Assembly (NCBI GenBank): GCA_965656875.1
Contig: CBFHMJ010000003.1
Coordinates: forward strand, 62,001 to 126,000
Reading direction: 5' to 3'
Length of the DNA stretch: 64,000 bases
DNA from: CBFHMJ01 sp965656875
GTDB lineage: Bacteria > Pseudomonadota > Gammaproteobacteria > Enterobacterales > Alteromonadaceae
Shown: positions 24,288-32,093 of the stretch, piece by piece
Layout of the letters: each line of letters begins with the position of its first letter
Position numbering within the stretch: the stretch's first letter is position 1
Notes under the pieces: generated by a model
What the model was told of the DNA's origin: nothing
Databases searched by the model: none
What the model saw: the letters and a program-made list of their open reading frames with translations, nothing else
Made by a program: the position numbers and the translations under genes

Positions 24288-25633
24288 TGAAAAATATGTT
24301 CCGAATCATAGTTAGCCTTGTAATGATTGTGTCGGCCAATGTTCAGGCCGCTCTGGAGATTGTTATCACGGAGGGCGTTGATACCGCTCGTCCGGTTGCT
24401 ATTGTCCCTTTCTCTTATGAAGGAATTCGCCCACTACCGATGCGAATTTCTGATGTCATCAGTGCTGATTTGCGTCGAAGTGGTAAGTTCAATCCGATAG
24501 CTACGATTAATATGCCGCAACAACCTCAAAAAGATGCAGAAGTAGACTATACCGCCTGGGCTTCTGATGGTGTTGAAGCCATCGTAGTTGGCAGTATCAA
24601 GGATTATGATGCGGATCGGTTTATGGTTACTTTTGAGCTGATCGATGTTATTCGAGGTCAGATCACTGGCGGCCAGGCGCAGATGCTTAGTAATGGAAAA
24701 TTAGTCGAAAGCCGGGACCATGTTCTGGAGTCTCGTTCGCATGTCATCGACAAAACGCAGTTTCGCCAATATGCGCACCGAATCAGTGACATCGTGTTTG
24801 AAGCACTGACTGGTGTTCGTGGTGCTTTCCTGACTCGTATTGCTTATGTCATTGTTCGTCCTGAAGAAGCTTTCCCTTATCAATTAGTTGTTGCCGATTA
24901 CGACGGTGAAAATGAGCAGGTATTTTTACGTTCAAAAGAGCCGTTAATGTCTCCGACCTGGTCACCGGACGCAACCAGACTGGCATACGTCACATTTGAA
25001 GACCATCAGGCTCAAATTTTTATTCAGGACATTTATACTGGTAAGCGTGAATTATTAACATCGTATCCTGGAATAAATGGTTCTCCGCAGTGGTCTCCTG
25101 ATGGCAAACACCTGGCGATGGTTTTGTCGAAAGATGGTAACCCTGAAATTTATGTGATGGAATTAGCGACTAAATCGTTAAGAAGAATCACCAGGAACCG
25201 GGCAATTGATACGGAACCGACCTGGACGCCGGACGGAAAAAGTCTGGTATTTAGCTCGGAACGGGGTGGTAAAGCGCAGCTTTATAGCGTAAATTTAACC
25301 ACCGGAAAATCTAAACGATTGACTTTTAATGGTGATATGAACCTTGGCGGTTCAATTACACCTGATGGTAAACAGCTTGTTATGGTTAATCGCACTCAGG
25401 GACAGTACCACATTGCAAAGCAGGATTTTGATCGCGGCGATTTCCAGATTCTTACCCGCACTCGTTTAGACGAATCACCGAGTATTGCGCCGAATGGATC
25501 TATGATTATTTACAGCACAATATATCGTGATACACAGGTTTTAGCGCTGGTTTCAATTGACGGGCGCTTTAAGGCAAGGCTTCCTGTGAGTAATGGACAG
25601 GTCAAATCACCTGCCTGGTCGCCTTACCTTTAA
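24284..25633 (+). CDS. tolB: Periplasmic Tol-Pal protein TolB
   Basis: TolB is a periplasmic protein that binds Pal and TolA. The 449-residue precursor has a signal peptide ending near residue 22 (VQA-AL), an N-terminal alpha/beta domain (about 25-160) and a beta-propeller (about 190-449). The propeller repeats are visible: SPTWSPDATRLAY, SPQWSPDGKHLAM, EPTWTPDGKSLVF, GSITPDGKQLVM, SPSIAPNGSMIIY. Length and order are typical. pal follows after 56 bp. Confidence 0.97.
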   Translation: MMKNMFRIIVSLVMIVSANVQAALEIVITEGVDTARPVAIVPFSYEGIRPLPMRISDVISADLRRSGKFNPIATINMPQQPQKDAEVDYTAWASDGVEAIVVGSIKDYDADRFMVTFELIDVIRGQITGGQAQMLSNGKLVESRDHVLESRSHVIDKTQFRQYAHRISDIVFEALTGVRGAFLTRIAYVIVRPEEAFPYQLVVADYDGENEQVFLRSKEPLMSPTWSPDATRLAYVTFEDHQAQIFIQDIYTGKRELLTSYPGINGSPQWSPDGKHLAMVLSKDGNPEIYVMELATKSLRRITRNRAIDTEPTWTPDGKSLVFSSERGGKAQLYSVNLTTGKSKRLTFNGDMNLGGSITPDGKQLVMVNRTQGQYHIAKQDFDRGDFQILTRTRLDESPSIAPNGSMIIYSTIYRDTQVLALVSIDGRFKARLPVSNGQVKSPAWSPYL

Positions 25634-25689
25634 TAAATTATGGTCTTAATGTCTTTACTTTAAACAACAAAAAATAAGGAAAACGAAGG

Positions 25690-26250
25690 ATGCAACTTAA
25701 AAAGACTTTTAAGGGGTTGATCATTGCCCTTCCTGTCTTAGCGCTTGCTGCTTGTTCTTCTACTCAATCTACCGGTGCTGGCGACAGTAATAACCAGTCT
25801 TCTGGTTCAAGCGTTTCACAAACAGCCAATCAAGGTGCTGGTGATACAGTAAAAGTTGGTACGGTCGAGAAGGTGAAAACACCAGAGCAAATCCGTGAGG
25901 AGCGTTATGCAGTTCTTCGTCGTGACCACATCATCTACTTCGATTTTGATAAATCATCAATTCGTAACGAATTTTCTGAGCTATTGGACGCACACGCAGA
26001 TTTCCTGGTAAAAAATCCAGGCCAAAAAATCCTTATCGAAGGTCATTGTGATGAGCGTGGTACGCCAGAGTACAACATTGCACTGGGCGAGCGTCGTGCG
26101 AAGACCGTTGCTAAATATCTTAAAAACCTGGGTGTTCAGGACAACCAAATCTCATTAGTGAGCTATGGTGAAGAAAAGCCTCAGGATCGTAGTCGTACAA
26201 AAGCAGCACAAGCTAAAAACCGTCGTGCTGTTGTTGTCTACAAGCGATAA
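25690..26250 (+). CDS. pal: Peptidoglycan-associated lipoprotein Pal
   Basis: Pal is an outer-membrane lipoprotein that binds peptidoglycan and TolB. The 186-residue precursor has a lipobox ending at C22 (LALAAC). A Ser/Gly/Asn-rich linker (about 23-60) follows, then an OmpA-C domain (about 78-186) with YFDFDKSSI. The diaminopimelate-binding residues lie in EGHCDERGTPEYNIALGERR. AAGGA precedes the ATG. cpoB follows after 15 bp. Confidence 0.98.
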   Translation: MQLKKTFKGLIIALPVLALAACSSTQSTGAGDSNNQSSGSSVSQTANQGAGDTVKVGTVEKVKTPEQIREERYAVLRRDHIIYFDFDKSSIRNEFSELLDAHADFLVKNPGQKILIEGHCDERGTPEYNIALGERRAKTVAKYLKNLGVQDNQISLVSYGEEKPQDRSRTKAAQAKNRRAVVVYKR

Positions 26251-26265
26251 TCTTTTAAAGACATA

Positions 26266-27024
26266 ATGAAAAGTTCGTTCTTTTTATTCGCATCTTTAGT
26301 TTTAGGAAGCAGCGCTGTTAACGCTGCTTCCGCGCCAGTCACTGATATCACTAAATCTTCTACATCACTCGATGCTCGCCTTGAGCGCCTCGAACGTTTA
26401 CTTCACACTCGTAATCAAGCTCAAATTCAGATTCAGCAGCAATTAGATCAACTGCAGGATGAAGTTAATGAGATCCGAGGGGTAACTGAAGTCCATTCTC
26501 ACAAGCTGGAACAGTTAAATGAGCGTCAGCGAGAGCTTTATCAAGAGCTTGAATCACGCTTTTCAGCTAAAAGTGCTACGACTAATTCGCCTGCTACGTC
26601 TGCTGCCGGTGGTGTAGCGGTTAATGGCGATGCTTACAGCGGAAGCTACAGTGAGAATGAGGCCTATGATAAAGCCGTTAATCTGGTATTGAAGGACCGC
26701 CGTTATGATCAGGCGATTCCTGAATTCAGGGCTTTCATCAAACGTTATCCTGATTCCGGTTATGCAGCAAATGCGCACTACTGGTTAGGACAGTTGATGT
26801 TCAACAAGGGCTTGTATACAGAAGCTCAGGCTGAATTTGATGTCGTGGTGAGTAAGTTTCCTGATTCTCCAAAGCGTAGTGATGCATTGTTGAAATTAGG
26901 CACTGTGGCTCAGAAAACAAATAATGTTGCCAGAGCAAAGCAACTATTTGAACAAGTGATCAGTGAATATCCTGATACTTCATCAGCACGATTAGCTGAA
27001 ACCAGACTACAATCTATTAAGTAA
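26266..27024 (+). CDS. cpoB: Cell division coordinator CpoB (YbgF)
   Basis: CpoB is a periplasmic protein that coordinates peptidoglycan synthesis and outer-membrane constriction by modulating PBP1B with Tol. The 252-residue precursor has a signal peptide (cleavage near residue 20, NAA-SA) and a trimerising coiled coil (about 32-100, rich in Gln, Leu and Glu). A linker and three TPR-like repeats follow (about 130-252; YDQAIPEFRAFIKRYPDS, YTEAQAEFDVVVSKFPDS, RAKQLFEQVISEYPDT). It is the last protein gene of the tol operon; a terminator lies at 27141. Confidence 0.95.
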   Translation: MKSSFFLFASLVLGSSAVNAASAPVTDITKSSTSLDARLERLERLLHTRNQAQIQIQQQLDQLQDEVNEIRGVTEVHSHKLEQLNERQRELYQELESRFSAKSATTNSPATSAAGGVAVNGDAYSGSYSENEAYDKAVNLVLKDRRYDQAIPEFRAFIKRYPDSGYAANAHYWLGQLMFNKGLYTEAQAEFDVVVSKFPDSPKRSDALLKLGTVAQKTNNVARAKQLFEQVISEYPDTSSARLAETRLQSIK

Positions 27025-27140
27025 GCTCTGATCATCTATATAGTAAACGTTCATAGTTGCTATAAAGACTGACTGTCGTAGTCGATTAATTTCGACAATA
27101 CTGAATACGAAGTACATTTCAGGTTTAACTGAAACAATAA

Positions 27141-27172
27141 TAAGCGGAAACGGTAAGTTTCCGTTTTTATTT
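27141..27172 (+). terminator. Terminator of the tol-pal-cpoB operon
   Basis: The stem CGGAAAC/GTTTCCG (27145-27151 with 27157-27163), extended by A-T pairs, has a 5-base loop and is followed by TTTTTATTTT. It lies 117 bp after the cpoB stop. Confidence 0.8.
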
Positions 27173-27282
27173 TAAAAGCGGGTATTTTTGCCGGAAAACT
27201 GGTTAAAGTTTTATCTATTTGCTGTGTTTTGACTGCTTTTTGCTCGAACAGTCAGAAAAGTGCAAAAAAACAAATTTATTTA

Positions 27283-27312
27283 TTGCACTCAACTTAGAAA
27301 TAAGTATTATAT
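27283..27312 (+). promoter_or_regulatory. Promoter of the tRNA-Lys cluster
   Basis: The -35 TTGCAC (27283-27288) and -10 TATTAT (27305-27310) are separated by 16 bp. A GC-rich discriminator (GCGCCCGC) precedes the first tRNA, as is typical of stringently controlled stable-RNA promoters. Confidence 0.7.
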
Positions 27313-27323
27313 GCGCCCGCAGC

Positions 27324-27399
27324 GGGTCATTAGCTCAGTTGGTAGAGCAGTGGACTTTTAATCCATTGGTCGATGGTTCGAGTCCATCATGACCCACCA
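27324..27399 (+). tRNA. tRNA-Lys (UUU), copy 1
   Basis: 76 nt with encoded CCA. The acceptor stem GGGTCAT pairs with ATGACCC, and the anticodon loop CTTTTAA gives anticodon TTT. The D-loop reads CAGTTGG and the T-loop TTCGAGTCC. First of four copies. Confidence 0.97.
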
Positions 27400-27448
27400 A
27401 TTCGCTGCAGGAGATTACCTACTTCGGTAGGACTTTGAAAAAGACAAA

Positions 27449-27524
27449 GGGTCATTAGCTCAGCTGGTAGAGCAGTGGACTTTTAATCCATTGGTCGATG
27501 GTTCGAATCCATCATGACCCACCA
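27449..27524 (+). tRNA. tRNA-Lys (UUU), copy 2
   Basis: 76 nt with encoded CCA, the same as copy 1 except for CAGCTGG in the D-loop and TTCGAATCC in the T-loop. Identical to copy 3. The 49-bp spacer before it contains a short inverted repeat (CCTACTTCGGTAGG). Confidence 0.97.
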
Positions 27525-27548
27525 CTTGTCCTTTTCAAATTTATTGAC

Positions 27549-27624
27549 GGGTCATTAGCTCAGCTGGTAGAGCAGTGGACTTTTAATCCATTGGTCGATG
27601 GTTCGAATCCATCATGACCCACCA
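27549..27624 (+). tRNA. tRNA-Lys (UUU), copy 3
   Basis: 76 nt with encoded CCA and anticodon TTT. Identical in sequence to copy 2 (D-loop C, T-loop A variants). The spacer to copy 2 is 24 bp. Confidence 0.97.
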
Positions 27625-27644
27625 CGTCAATAAAACCTTTCTCT

Positions 27645-27720
27645 GGGTCATTAGCTCAGTTGGTAGAGCAGTGGACTTTTAATCCATTGGTCGATGGTTC
27701 GAGTCCATCATGACCCACCA
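27645..27720 (+). tRNA. tRNA-Lys (UUU), copy 4
   Basis: 76 nt with encoded CCA and anticodon TTT. Identical in sequence to copy 1 (D-loop T, T-loop G variants). The spacer to copy 3 is 20 bp. nadA follows, the same synteny as the lys tRNA cluster in E. coli. Confidence 0.97.
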
Positions 27721-27805
27721 ACTCCTCTCTTAATTATTCATCTATCTTAATTTAAATTTCCCCACTCTCGGATTATCAATAGTATTTTTTACCGTTTTAT
27801 TACCT

Positions 27806-27811
27806 TATAAT
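27806..27811 (+). promoter_or_regulatory. -10 element of a nadA promoter
   Basis: A perfect TATAAT about 45 bp before the nadA ATG is followed by a GC-rich discriminator. No good -35 hexamer is visible upstream in the T-rich stretch. Confidence 0.45.
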
Positions 27812-27856
27812 ACGCGGACCTTAATTTTTCAGACCTACCAGGTTTTTTTACTACAT

Positions 27857-28921
27857 ATGAACTCTTCTCAACAGGTAATTGATACGGAATACTTATTTCC
27901 GCCAAAACCTCGTGTGCTGGATTCGGAAGAAAAAGCTTCATATAAGCAACAGATAAAAGCGTTACTGAAAGCTAAGGATGCTGTACTGGTAGCGCATTAC
28001 TATACCGATCCTGAAATTCAGGCATTAGCAGAAGAAACGGGTGGCTGTGTTGCCGACTCGCTGGAAATGGCACGTTTTGGTGCTGAACATCCAGCTTCTA
28101 CGCTAATCGTTGCTGGCGTTCGCTTTATGGGCGAGACAGCAAAGATTCTAAGCCCTGAAAAGCAAATCTTAATGCCGACACTGGAAGCGACCTGTTCGCT
28201 TGATATTGGCTGTCCTGAAGATGAATTCTCAGCATTTTGTGATCAACACCCTGATCGCGAAGTCGTTGTTTATGCGAATACGTCTGCGGCTGTTAAAGCC
28301 CGAGCTGACTGGGTGGTTACATCCAGTATTGCGCTAGAAATCGTTGAGCATCTTGATAGCGAAGGGAAGAAACTTATCTGGGGCCCTGATCGCCACCTGG
28401 GTTCCTACATTGAAAAAGAAACCGGCACTGACATGTTAATGTGGCAGGGTGCCTGTATTGTTCATGATGAATTCAAAGCTAACGCATTGCGACAGCTTAA
28501 AGAACAATACCCTGATGCGGCGGTTCTGGTTCACCCTGAGTCACCAGCAAATGTTGTTGAAATTGCTGACGCTGTAGGTTCAACCTCTCAGTTGATAAAA
28601 GCGGCAACAGAAATGGAAAACAAGCGGTTTATTGTCGCGACTGATAAAGGCATCTTCTACAAGATGCAGCAGCTAGCCCCTGAGAAGGAATTTATCGAAG
28701 CTCCTACGGGTGGGAATGGTGCAACATGCCGAAGCTGCGCACATTGTCCGTGGATGGCAATGAACGGCCTTGAAGCCATTCACAATGCGCTGTCTCACGA
28801 CGATAAATCAACTCATGAAATTTTTGTTGATCCGCAACTGGCGGAGAAAGCATTAATTCCACTTACCCGCATGCTGGACTTTTCAAAAGCGTTAAAGCTT
28901 AAAGTTCAGGGGAACGCATGA
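27857..28921 (+). CDS. nadA: Quinolinate synthase NadA
   Basis: NadA condenses iminoaspartate with dihydroxyacetone phosphate to quinolinate in de novo NAD synthesis, using a [4Fe-4S] cluster. The 354-residue protein has the conserved N-terminal segment VLVAHYYTDPEIQALAEETG. The cluster Cys lie in the three usual places: ATCSLDIGC, WQGACIVHDEF and the C-terminal TCRSCAHCPWM. Length is close to E. coli NadA. A strong terminator follows directly. Confidence 0.98.
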   Translation: MNSSQQVIDTEYLFPPKPRVLDSEEKASYKQQIKALLKAKDAVLVAHYYTDPEIQALAEETGGCVADSLEMARFGAEHPASTLIVAGVRFMGETAKILSPEKQILMPTLEATCSLDIGCPEDEFSAFCDQHPDREVVVYANTSAAVKARADWVVTSSIALEIVEHLDSEGKKLIWGPDRHLGSYIEKETGTDMLMWQGACIVHDEFKANALRQLKEQYPDAAVLVHPESPANVVEIADAVGSTSQLIKAATEMENKRFIVATDKGIFYKMQQLAPEKEFIEAPTGGNGATCRSCAHCPWMAMNGLEAIHNALSHDDKSTHEIFVDPQLAEKALIPLTRMLDFSKALKLKVQGNA

Positions 28922-28922
28922 T

Positions 28923-28960
28923 AAAAAGCGGCTAATTCCTTATGGAATAAGCCGCTTTTT
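28923..28960 (+). terminator. Terminator of nadA
   Basis: A stem of about 17 bp (AAAAAGCGGCTAATTCC with GGAATAAGCCGCTTTTT, one mismatch) has a short loop and runs into five T residues. It begins just after the stop codon and could work on both strands. Confidence 0.88.
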
Positions 28961-29001
28961 AACCATCTGATTCAAAAAGTACTTTTCACTGGAAAATATG
29001 C

Positions 29002-29030
29002 TTGCGTAACGTCAACAAATTTTCTAGTAT
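29002..29030 (+). promoter_or_regulatory. Promoter of tRNA-Ser
   Basis: The -35 TTGCGT (29002-29007), a 17-bp spacer and the -10 TAGTAT (29025-29030) are followed by a GC-rich discriminator. A short hairpin (GCTGTT-ACCC-AACAGC) lies in the precursor leader. Confidence 0.65.
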
Positions 29031-29084
29031 ACCCGCCGCTGTTACCCAACAGCATTGCAACATGGAGTGCGATTAAAATGCGAC

Positions 29085-29172
29085 GGTGAGGTGTCCGAGT
29101 GGCTGAAGGAGCACGCCTGGAAAGTGTGTATACGGCAACGTATCGAGGGTTCGAATCCCTCCCTCACCGCCA
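29085..29172 (+). tRNA. tRNA-Ser (GGA)
   Basis: 88 nt class II tRNA with encoded CCA. The acceptor GGTGAGG pairs with CCTCACC, the anticodon loop CTGGAAA gives GGA, and a long variable arm (TATACGGCAACGTA) is typical of serine tRNAs. The discriminator base is G. Confidence 0.97.
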
Positions 29173-29592
29173 TTACTTAATCATGATGATATAGGCTGGC
29201 AGTAATAAAACCATGCGATAGTCTTGATTAAAAAATCTCTTCACAGGTCTTCTTTCTTCTTCTTTGATTTATTCAAATTTCGTTACTTCATGCTTTTTCT
29301 AATCAATATCGATTACTGCGTTGATTGGTGTATGAATCGACGGGTTTACCTATATTTCTCTCGGATCGTGCAGTAACTGTTTGCTGGATTTGACGGTATT
29401 AATTCAAATTACACTCAGCCACAACCGATCCCTTCTTAACTACCTTAAAGTCATTTTCCGTTTATTTTTAATTACAAATAAAATCAATATGTTGAGTTCA
29501 TCAACAATTACAATTAATGTCTATTTCAAGGTTGTTCTGACTGATTAGACGGGTAAAAATAATTGCCGCATATTTTGAGCGAGGGAATCTCT
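29173..29592. other. Intergenic region after tRNA-Ser
   Basis: About 420 bp, AT-rich. I see no ORF of note, no RNA gene and no clear terminator for the tRNA. The promoter of the next gene is presumably near its right end but is not recognisable. Confidence 0.4.
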
Positions 29593-30066
29593 GTGGATAT
29601 TTCATTTATTAAGGGAAACAACAAGTATTCTGATCTGATTTGTGTGCGTTCTGACGGTACCCAGACGGCCACTCAAATGCCTGAACAGGGGATTGCTCCC
29701 CATGACATGATTCATTATGTCGTAGAAAAGTATTGTCAGTTGACGGGGGCTTTATATGGTCAGGTAAAAGCGGGGGCTGATATCAGTTTCACCCTGGAGC
29801 ACAATCAGTTATCACGAGAAATTGCGGATCGAGAGCAGGTCTGGCAGGCTGAATCTATGGTTGAGGCGTTACAATCCTTATTGTGGTCTGGGCAGCCGTG
29901 CTACGCCGATTTTAATTATCTGGTAGAACAGGCTTGTTCTTCACGAAATGTGCCGGTAAAGGCGGTTTCTGAGGATGTATTTAATGAGATGGCCGGGGCA
30001 TTGTTGGCGTTAAACACAAACTGGCAACAGGCAACGCCAGGGACCCGTATTACTTTGACGTTTTAA
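29593..30066 (+). CDS. Conserved-looking hypothetical protein
   Basis: Start GTG 29593 (157 residues) has GAGGGA 6 bases upstream; a TTG at 29563 is in frame but less likely. The protein is soluble, with no signal or membrane segment. The N-terminal half has a regular pattern (IKGNNKYSDLICVRSDG, then GIAPHDMIHYVVEKY) that looks like a compact conserved domain; I cannot name the family. The stop is 14 bp before the GFA-family gene, so the two may form an operon. Confidence 0.7.
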   Translation: MDISFIKGNNKYSDLICVRSDGTQTATQMPEQGIAPHDMIHYVVEKYCQLTGALYGQVKAGADISFTLEHNQLSREIADREQVWQAESMVEALQSLLWSGQPCYADFNYLVEQACSSRNVPVKAVSEDVFNEMAGALLALNTNWQQATPGTRITLTF

Positions 30067-30080
30067 GTGAGTGATTAAGT

Positions 30081-30488
30081 ATGTATCAGGCGAGTTGTTT
30101 GTGTGGTGGCGTTAAGCTGACTATCAAAGGCGTTATTAGCAGTATTATCCATTGCCATTGTTCATTGTGTCGCAAATCCAGCGGTACGGCTTATGCAACG
30201 AATGGTTTTGTTGAGAGAGAGGATGTAACCATCTCTGATGGTGAAGAGTTGATTACATTTTATGAGATGAAACCGGGCAAAAAGCGACATTTTTGTCGCC
30301 GCTGTGCATCACCATTATTCAGTTCTAATGATCAGGATTTAAAACGATATCGACTTCGGCTCGGGATTCTGGATTCTGATATTAATGAACGTCCTATATC
30401 TCATAATTTTGTCACGTCTAAAGCTGACTGGGATGAAATGGACGAGATACTTCCGCGCTATGAAAAGCATGAACCGGGACGTGTTTGA
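30081..30488 (+). CDS. GFA-family zinc protein (Mss4-like fold)
   Basis: The 135-residue protein has the cysteine pattern of the GFA/CENP-V family: CLCGGVKLTI, then HCHCSLCRKSSG, then FCRRCASPLFSS. These bind two zinc ions in a Mss4-like fold. The family name comes from a glutathione-dependent formaldehyde-activating enzyme, but most members have no proven reaction. It is 14 bp downstream of the preceding hypothetical gene. Confidence 0.88.
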   Translation: MYQASCLCGGVKLTIKGVISSIIHCHCSLCRKSSGTAYATNGFVEREDVTISDGEELITFYEMKPGKKRHFCRRCASPLFSSNDQDLKRYRLRLGILDSDINERPISHNFVTSKADWDEMDEILPRYEKHEPGRV

Positions 30489-30553
30489 TCGTAAAGATAA
30501 CTGACGGGGTGGTTAATTCAATGAGTGAGTGGGTTTTAGCTGTATGGAAATAA

Positions 30554-30574
30554 AGTAGGCCAGAATGGCCTACT
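30554..30574. terminator. Terminator between the GFA gene and the small lipoprotein gene
   Basis: An 8-bp perfect stem (AGTAGGCC with GGCCTACT) has a 5-base loop. Reading the minus strand it continues TTTATTTCC, so it most likely ends the lipoprotein transcript. It lies between convergent genes. Confidence 0.65.
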
Positions 30575-30632
30575 AAAATGAAGCGCTGTTATCACAACGT
30601 GATGTACGTTGTTCGAACAACTTTGCTCGTTA

Positions 30633-30797
30633 TTAACGGCAAACTGTACGCTTGATACGGCTTCTGGTTGTTTTCTTAACAACACAACCTGATTTATTTG
30701 ACTTAGCTTCTGCTTGTTCTTCGCCACCCTCTGGTGTCGTACCGCAGCCTGCCAGAACGAATGTTACTAAAGTAACTGATAGCAAGTGTTTCAACAT
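30633..30797 (-). CDS. Small lipoprotein with a C-terminal Cys pair
   Basis: The start ATG is at 30797 (54 residues). The Shine-Dalgarno AAGGA sits at the right distance from this ATG rather than the one immediately before it. A signal peptide ends with lipobox VLAGC at C18. The mature chain is short, with an acidic linker (PEGGEEQAEA) and a basic C-terminus GCVVKKTTRSRIKRTVCR, in which two Cys flank an S-R-I-x-R motif. Similar short C-x(n)-SRI-x-R-x-x-C tails occur in small gammaproteobacterial proteins of unknown function. Much longer N-terminal extensions of the frame look non-coding. The residue after the lipid Cys is Gly, so outer-membrane sorting is possible. Confidence 0.72.
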   Translation of the reverse strand: MLKHLLSVTLVTFVLAGCGTTPEGGEEQAEAKSNKSGCVVKKTTRSRIKRTVCR

Positions 30798-31197
30798 CAT
30801 GTCTTCCTTTTTTACTACAGTCAGCGGCGCTGACAAGATTCGATTTGTTCGATACTTTGAGAAACGATATCGAACAATACCACCCCCGAATTTCCATAAA
30901 TCCACATAAAAGCAGTCTGGTCGTCAGGCTACCTTAATTCACACAAACCAGAATTTAATTCAGACTTATCTAATAAATATGAATTAATGTTTGTTTCTAT
31001 TTGCTGTTTGTGAATTAAGGGAACGTGATAATAGCAATCGCATATTTAATTTCAATGAATTGATACAAAAAGTTACTAAATAAGCTATTTTGGAAACTCG
31101 ATTTTACGATTGCAGGTGTTCCATCCCCGGACGAATCTTGTCGTTGGATCAGTACAATCTTGCTAATTTCTTCGCCCTATACAGATGGGAGTCAGGC
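30798..31197. other. Divergent intergenic region
   Basis: 400 bp between the small lipoprotein gene (minus) and the secreted protein gene (plus). It is AT-rich, especially 30940-31080. It must hold both promoters, but none is convincing by eye. ORFs in this stretch on the plus strand look spurious. Confidence 0.35.
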
Positions 31198-32019
31198 ATG
31201 AAAGTACTTGGTCACAGTATTATTGGTTTATTGGCGCTATGTTCTTTTAATTCAGTCGCTGATGATCAAACCTGGGATACTTATGTAAGTGAAAGGGACC
31301 GCTTTTACTACTTGGATTTTAAAGAGTTTTCTGAATTTGGTTGTCGGGTGGAGGTAACGGTATTACGAGACACAATGCGTACCATTCGAGCACATTTTGA
31401 TGGGTTGTCTGATTACATGTCGATTCAGGATTCTCTGGACAAATTTGTGGTGCGATACAATCGTAACACGGGATTACGTATCGCTCGTCCGGGTATAAAT
31501 ATCCAGGTGTCAGATGACATGCCAATCTCTGATCCTTCGTTAATTAATAAAGCAACCAAACATGTGAAAAAAGCGTTTAACAGCCAGGTTGATCTTGCTA
31601 TCAGTCAGCTGGAAGGGGTGTTCGATGCAATGACCTATCCGCTTTATGAATCATTTGAAATTGACGCTAATATTTCATCTGAAGGACACACTAATTTTAA
31701 TTACAACCTGGATGGTTATATGGTGGTCGAATCCTATCGTCCCAACTCAGTGATTTTCAATAAAGTTCGCGATGATCAAAGTGTTAGTACACTGGCTCAT
31801 TATTATGAGAACAATGATGGTTTGTTGATGATGACAAACACAGCTATTCGGATTAACTCTCCGGCATCTGACGTCTACATGCGTTTAAGCATTGGTTATC
31901 AGTCCCATGAAAACCTCGACTTTCCGCGTGTGATTAAAGGGGGATTTCGTAAAACAGTCGGCAATGAAGTACAGGAAGGTTTAATCGATATTATGTTGAC
32001 ATCCTGCTACGTCAGGTAG
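31198..32019 (+). CDS. Secreted protein of unknown function
   Basis: Start ATG 31198 (273 residues) has GGGAG upstream and gives a clean signal peptide (cleavage near residue 22, SVA-DD). An earlier in-frame start at 31090 would bury the signal. The mature protein is about 250 residues, rich in acidic and aromatic residues, with two Cys (EFGCRVEV near the N-terminus and TSCYVR at the end) that could form a disulphide. No membrane segment after the signal. I recognise no family. Confidence 0.65.
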   Translation: MKVLGHSIIGLLALCSFNSVADDQTWDTYVSERDRFYYLDFKEFSEFGCRVEVTVLRDTMRTIRAHFDGLSDYMSIQDSLDKFVVRYNRNTGLRIARPGINIQVSDDMPISDPSLINKATKHVKKAFNSQVDLAISQLEGVFDAMTYPLYESFEIDANISSEGHTNFNYNLDGYMVVESYRPNSVIFNKVRDDQSVSTLAHYYENNDGLLMMTNTAIRINSPASDVYMRLSIGYQSHENLDFPRVIKGGFRKTVGNEVQEGLIDIMLTSCYVR

Positions 32020-32039
32020 CTGAAATCATAGCAGGATGT
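31999..32039 (+). terminator. Hairpin enclosing the stop codon of the secreted protein gene
   Basis: An 11-bp perfect stem (ACATCCTGCTA with TAGCAGGATGT) has the TAG stop (32017-32019) inside its 19-base loop. No T-run follows. Confidence 0.4.
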
Positions 32040-32055
32040 TGGTTATCAAGGCGGC

Positions 32056-32093
32056 GTTATGATGATTAGATTAACAGACCTAATCATCATAAC
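32056..32093. terminator. Inverted repeat between convergent genes
   Basis: A 14-bp perfect stem (GTTATGATGATTAG with CTAATCATCATAAC) has a 10-base loop. The stop codon of the minus-strand cyclase (32080-32082) lies inside the right arm. It lacks a T-run but is well placed as a shared terminator. Confidence 0.5.

Noticed and set aside
27400..27644. CRISPR-like repeats between the tRNA genes
   Set aside because: The repeats are the tRNA-Lys genes themselves; the spacers are short, of different lengths and not framed by short palindromic repeats.
30652..30909. Plus-strand ORF opposite the small lipoprotein gene
   Set aside because: The minus-strand gene has a lipobox, a good ribosome site and a terminator; the plus-strand frame has none of these.
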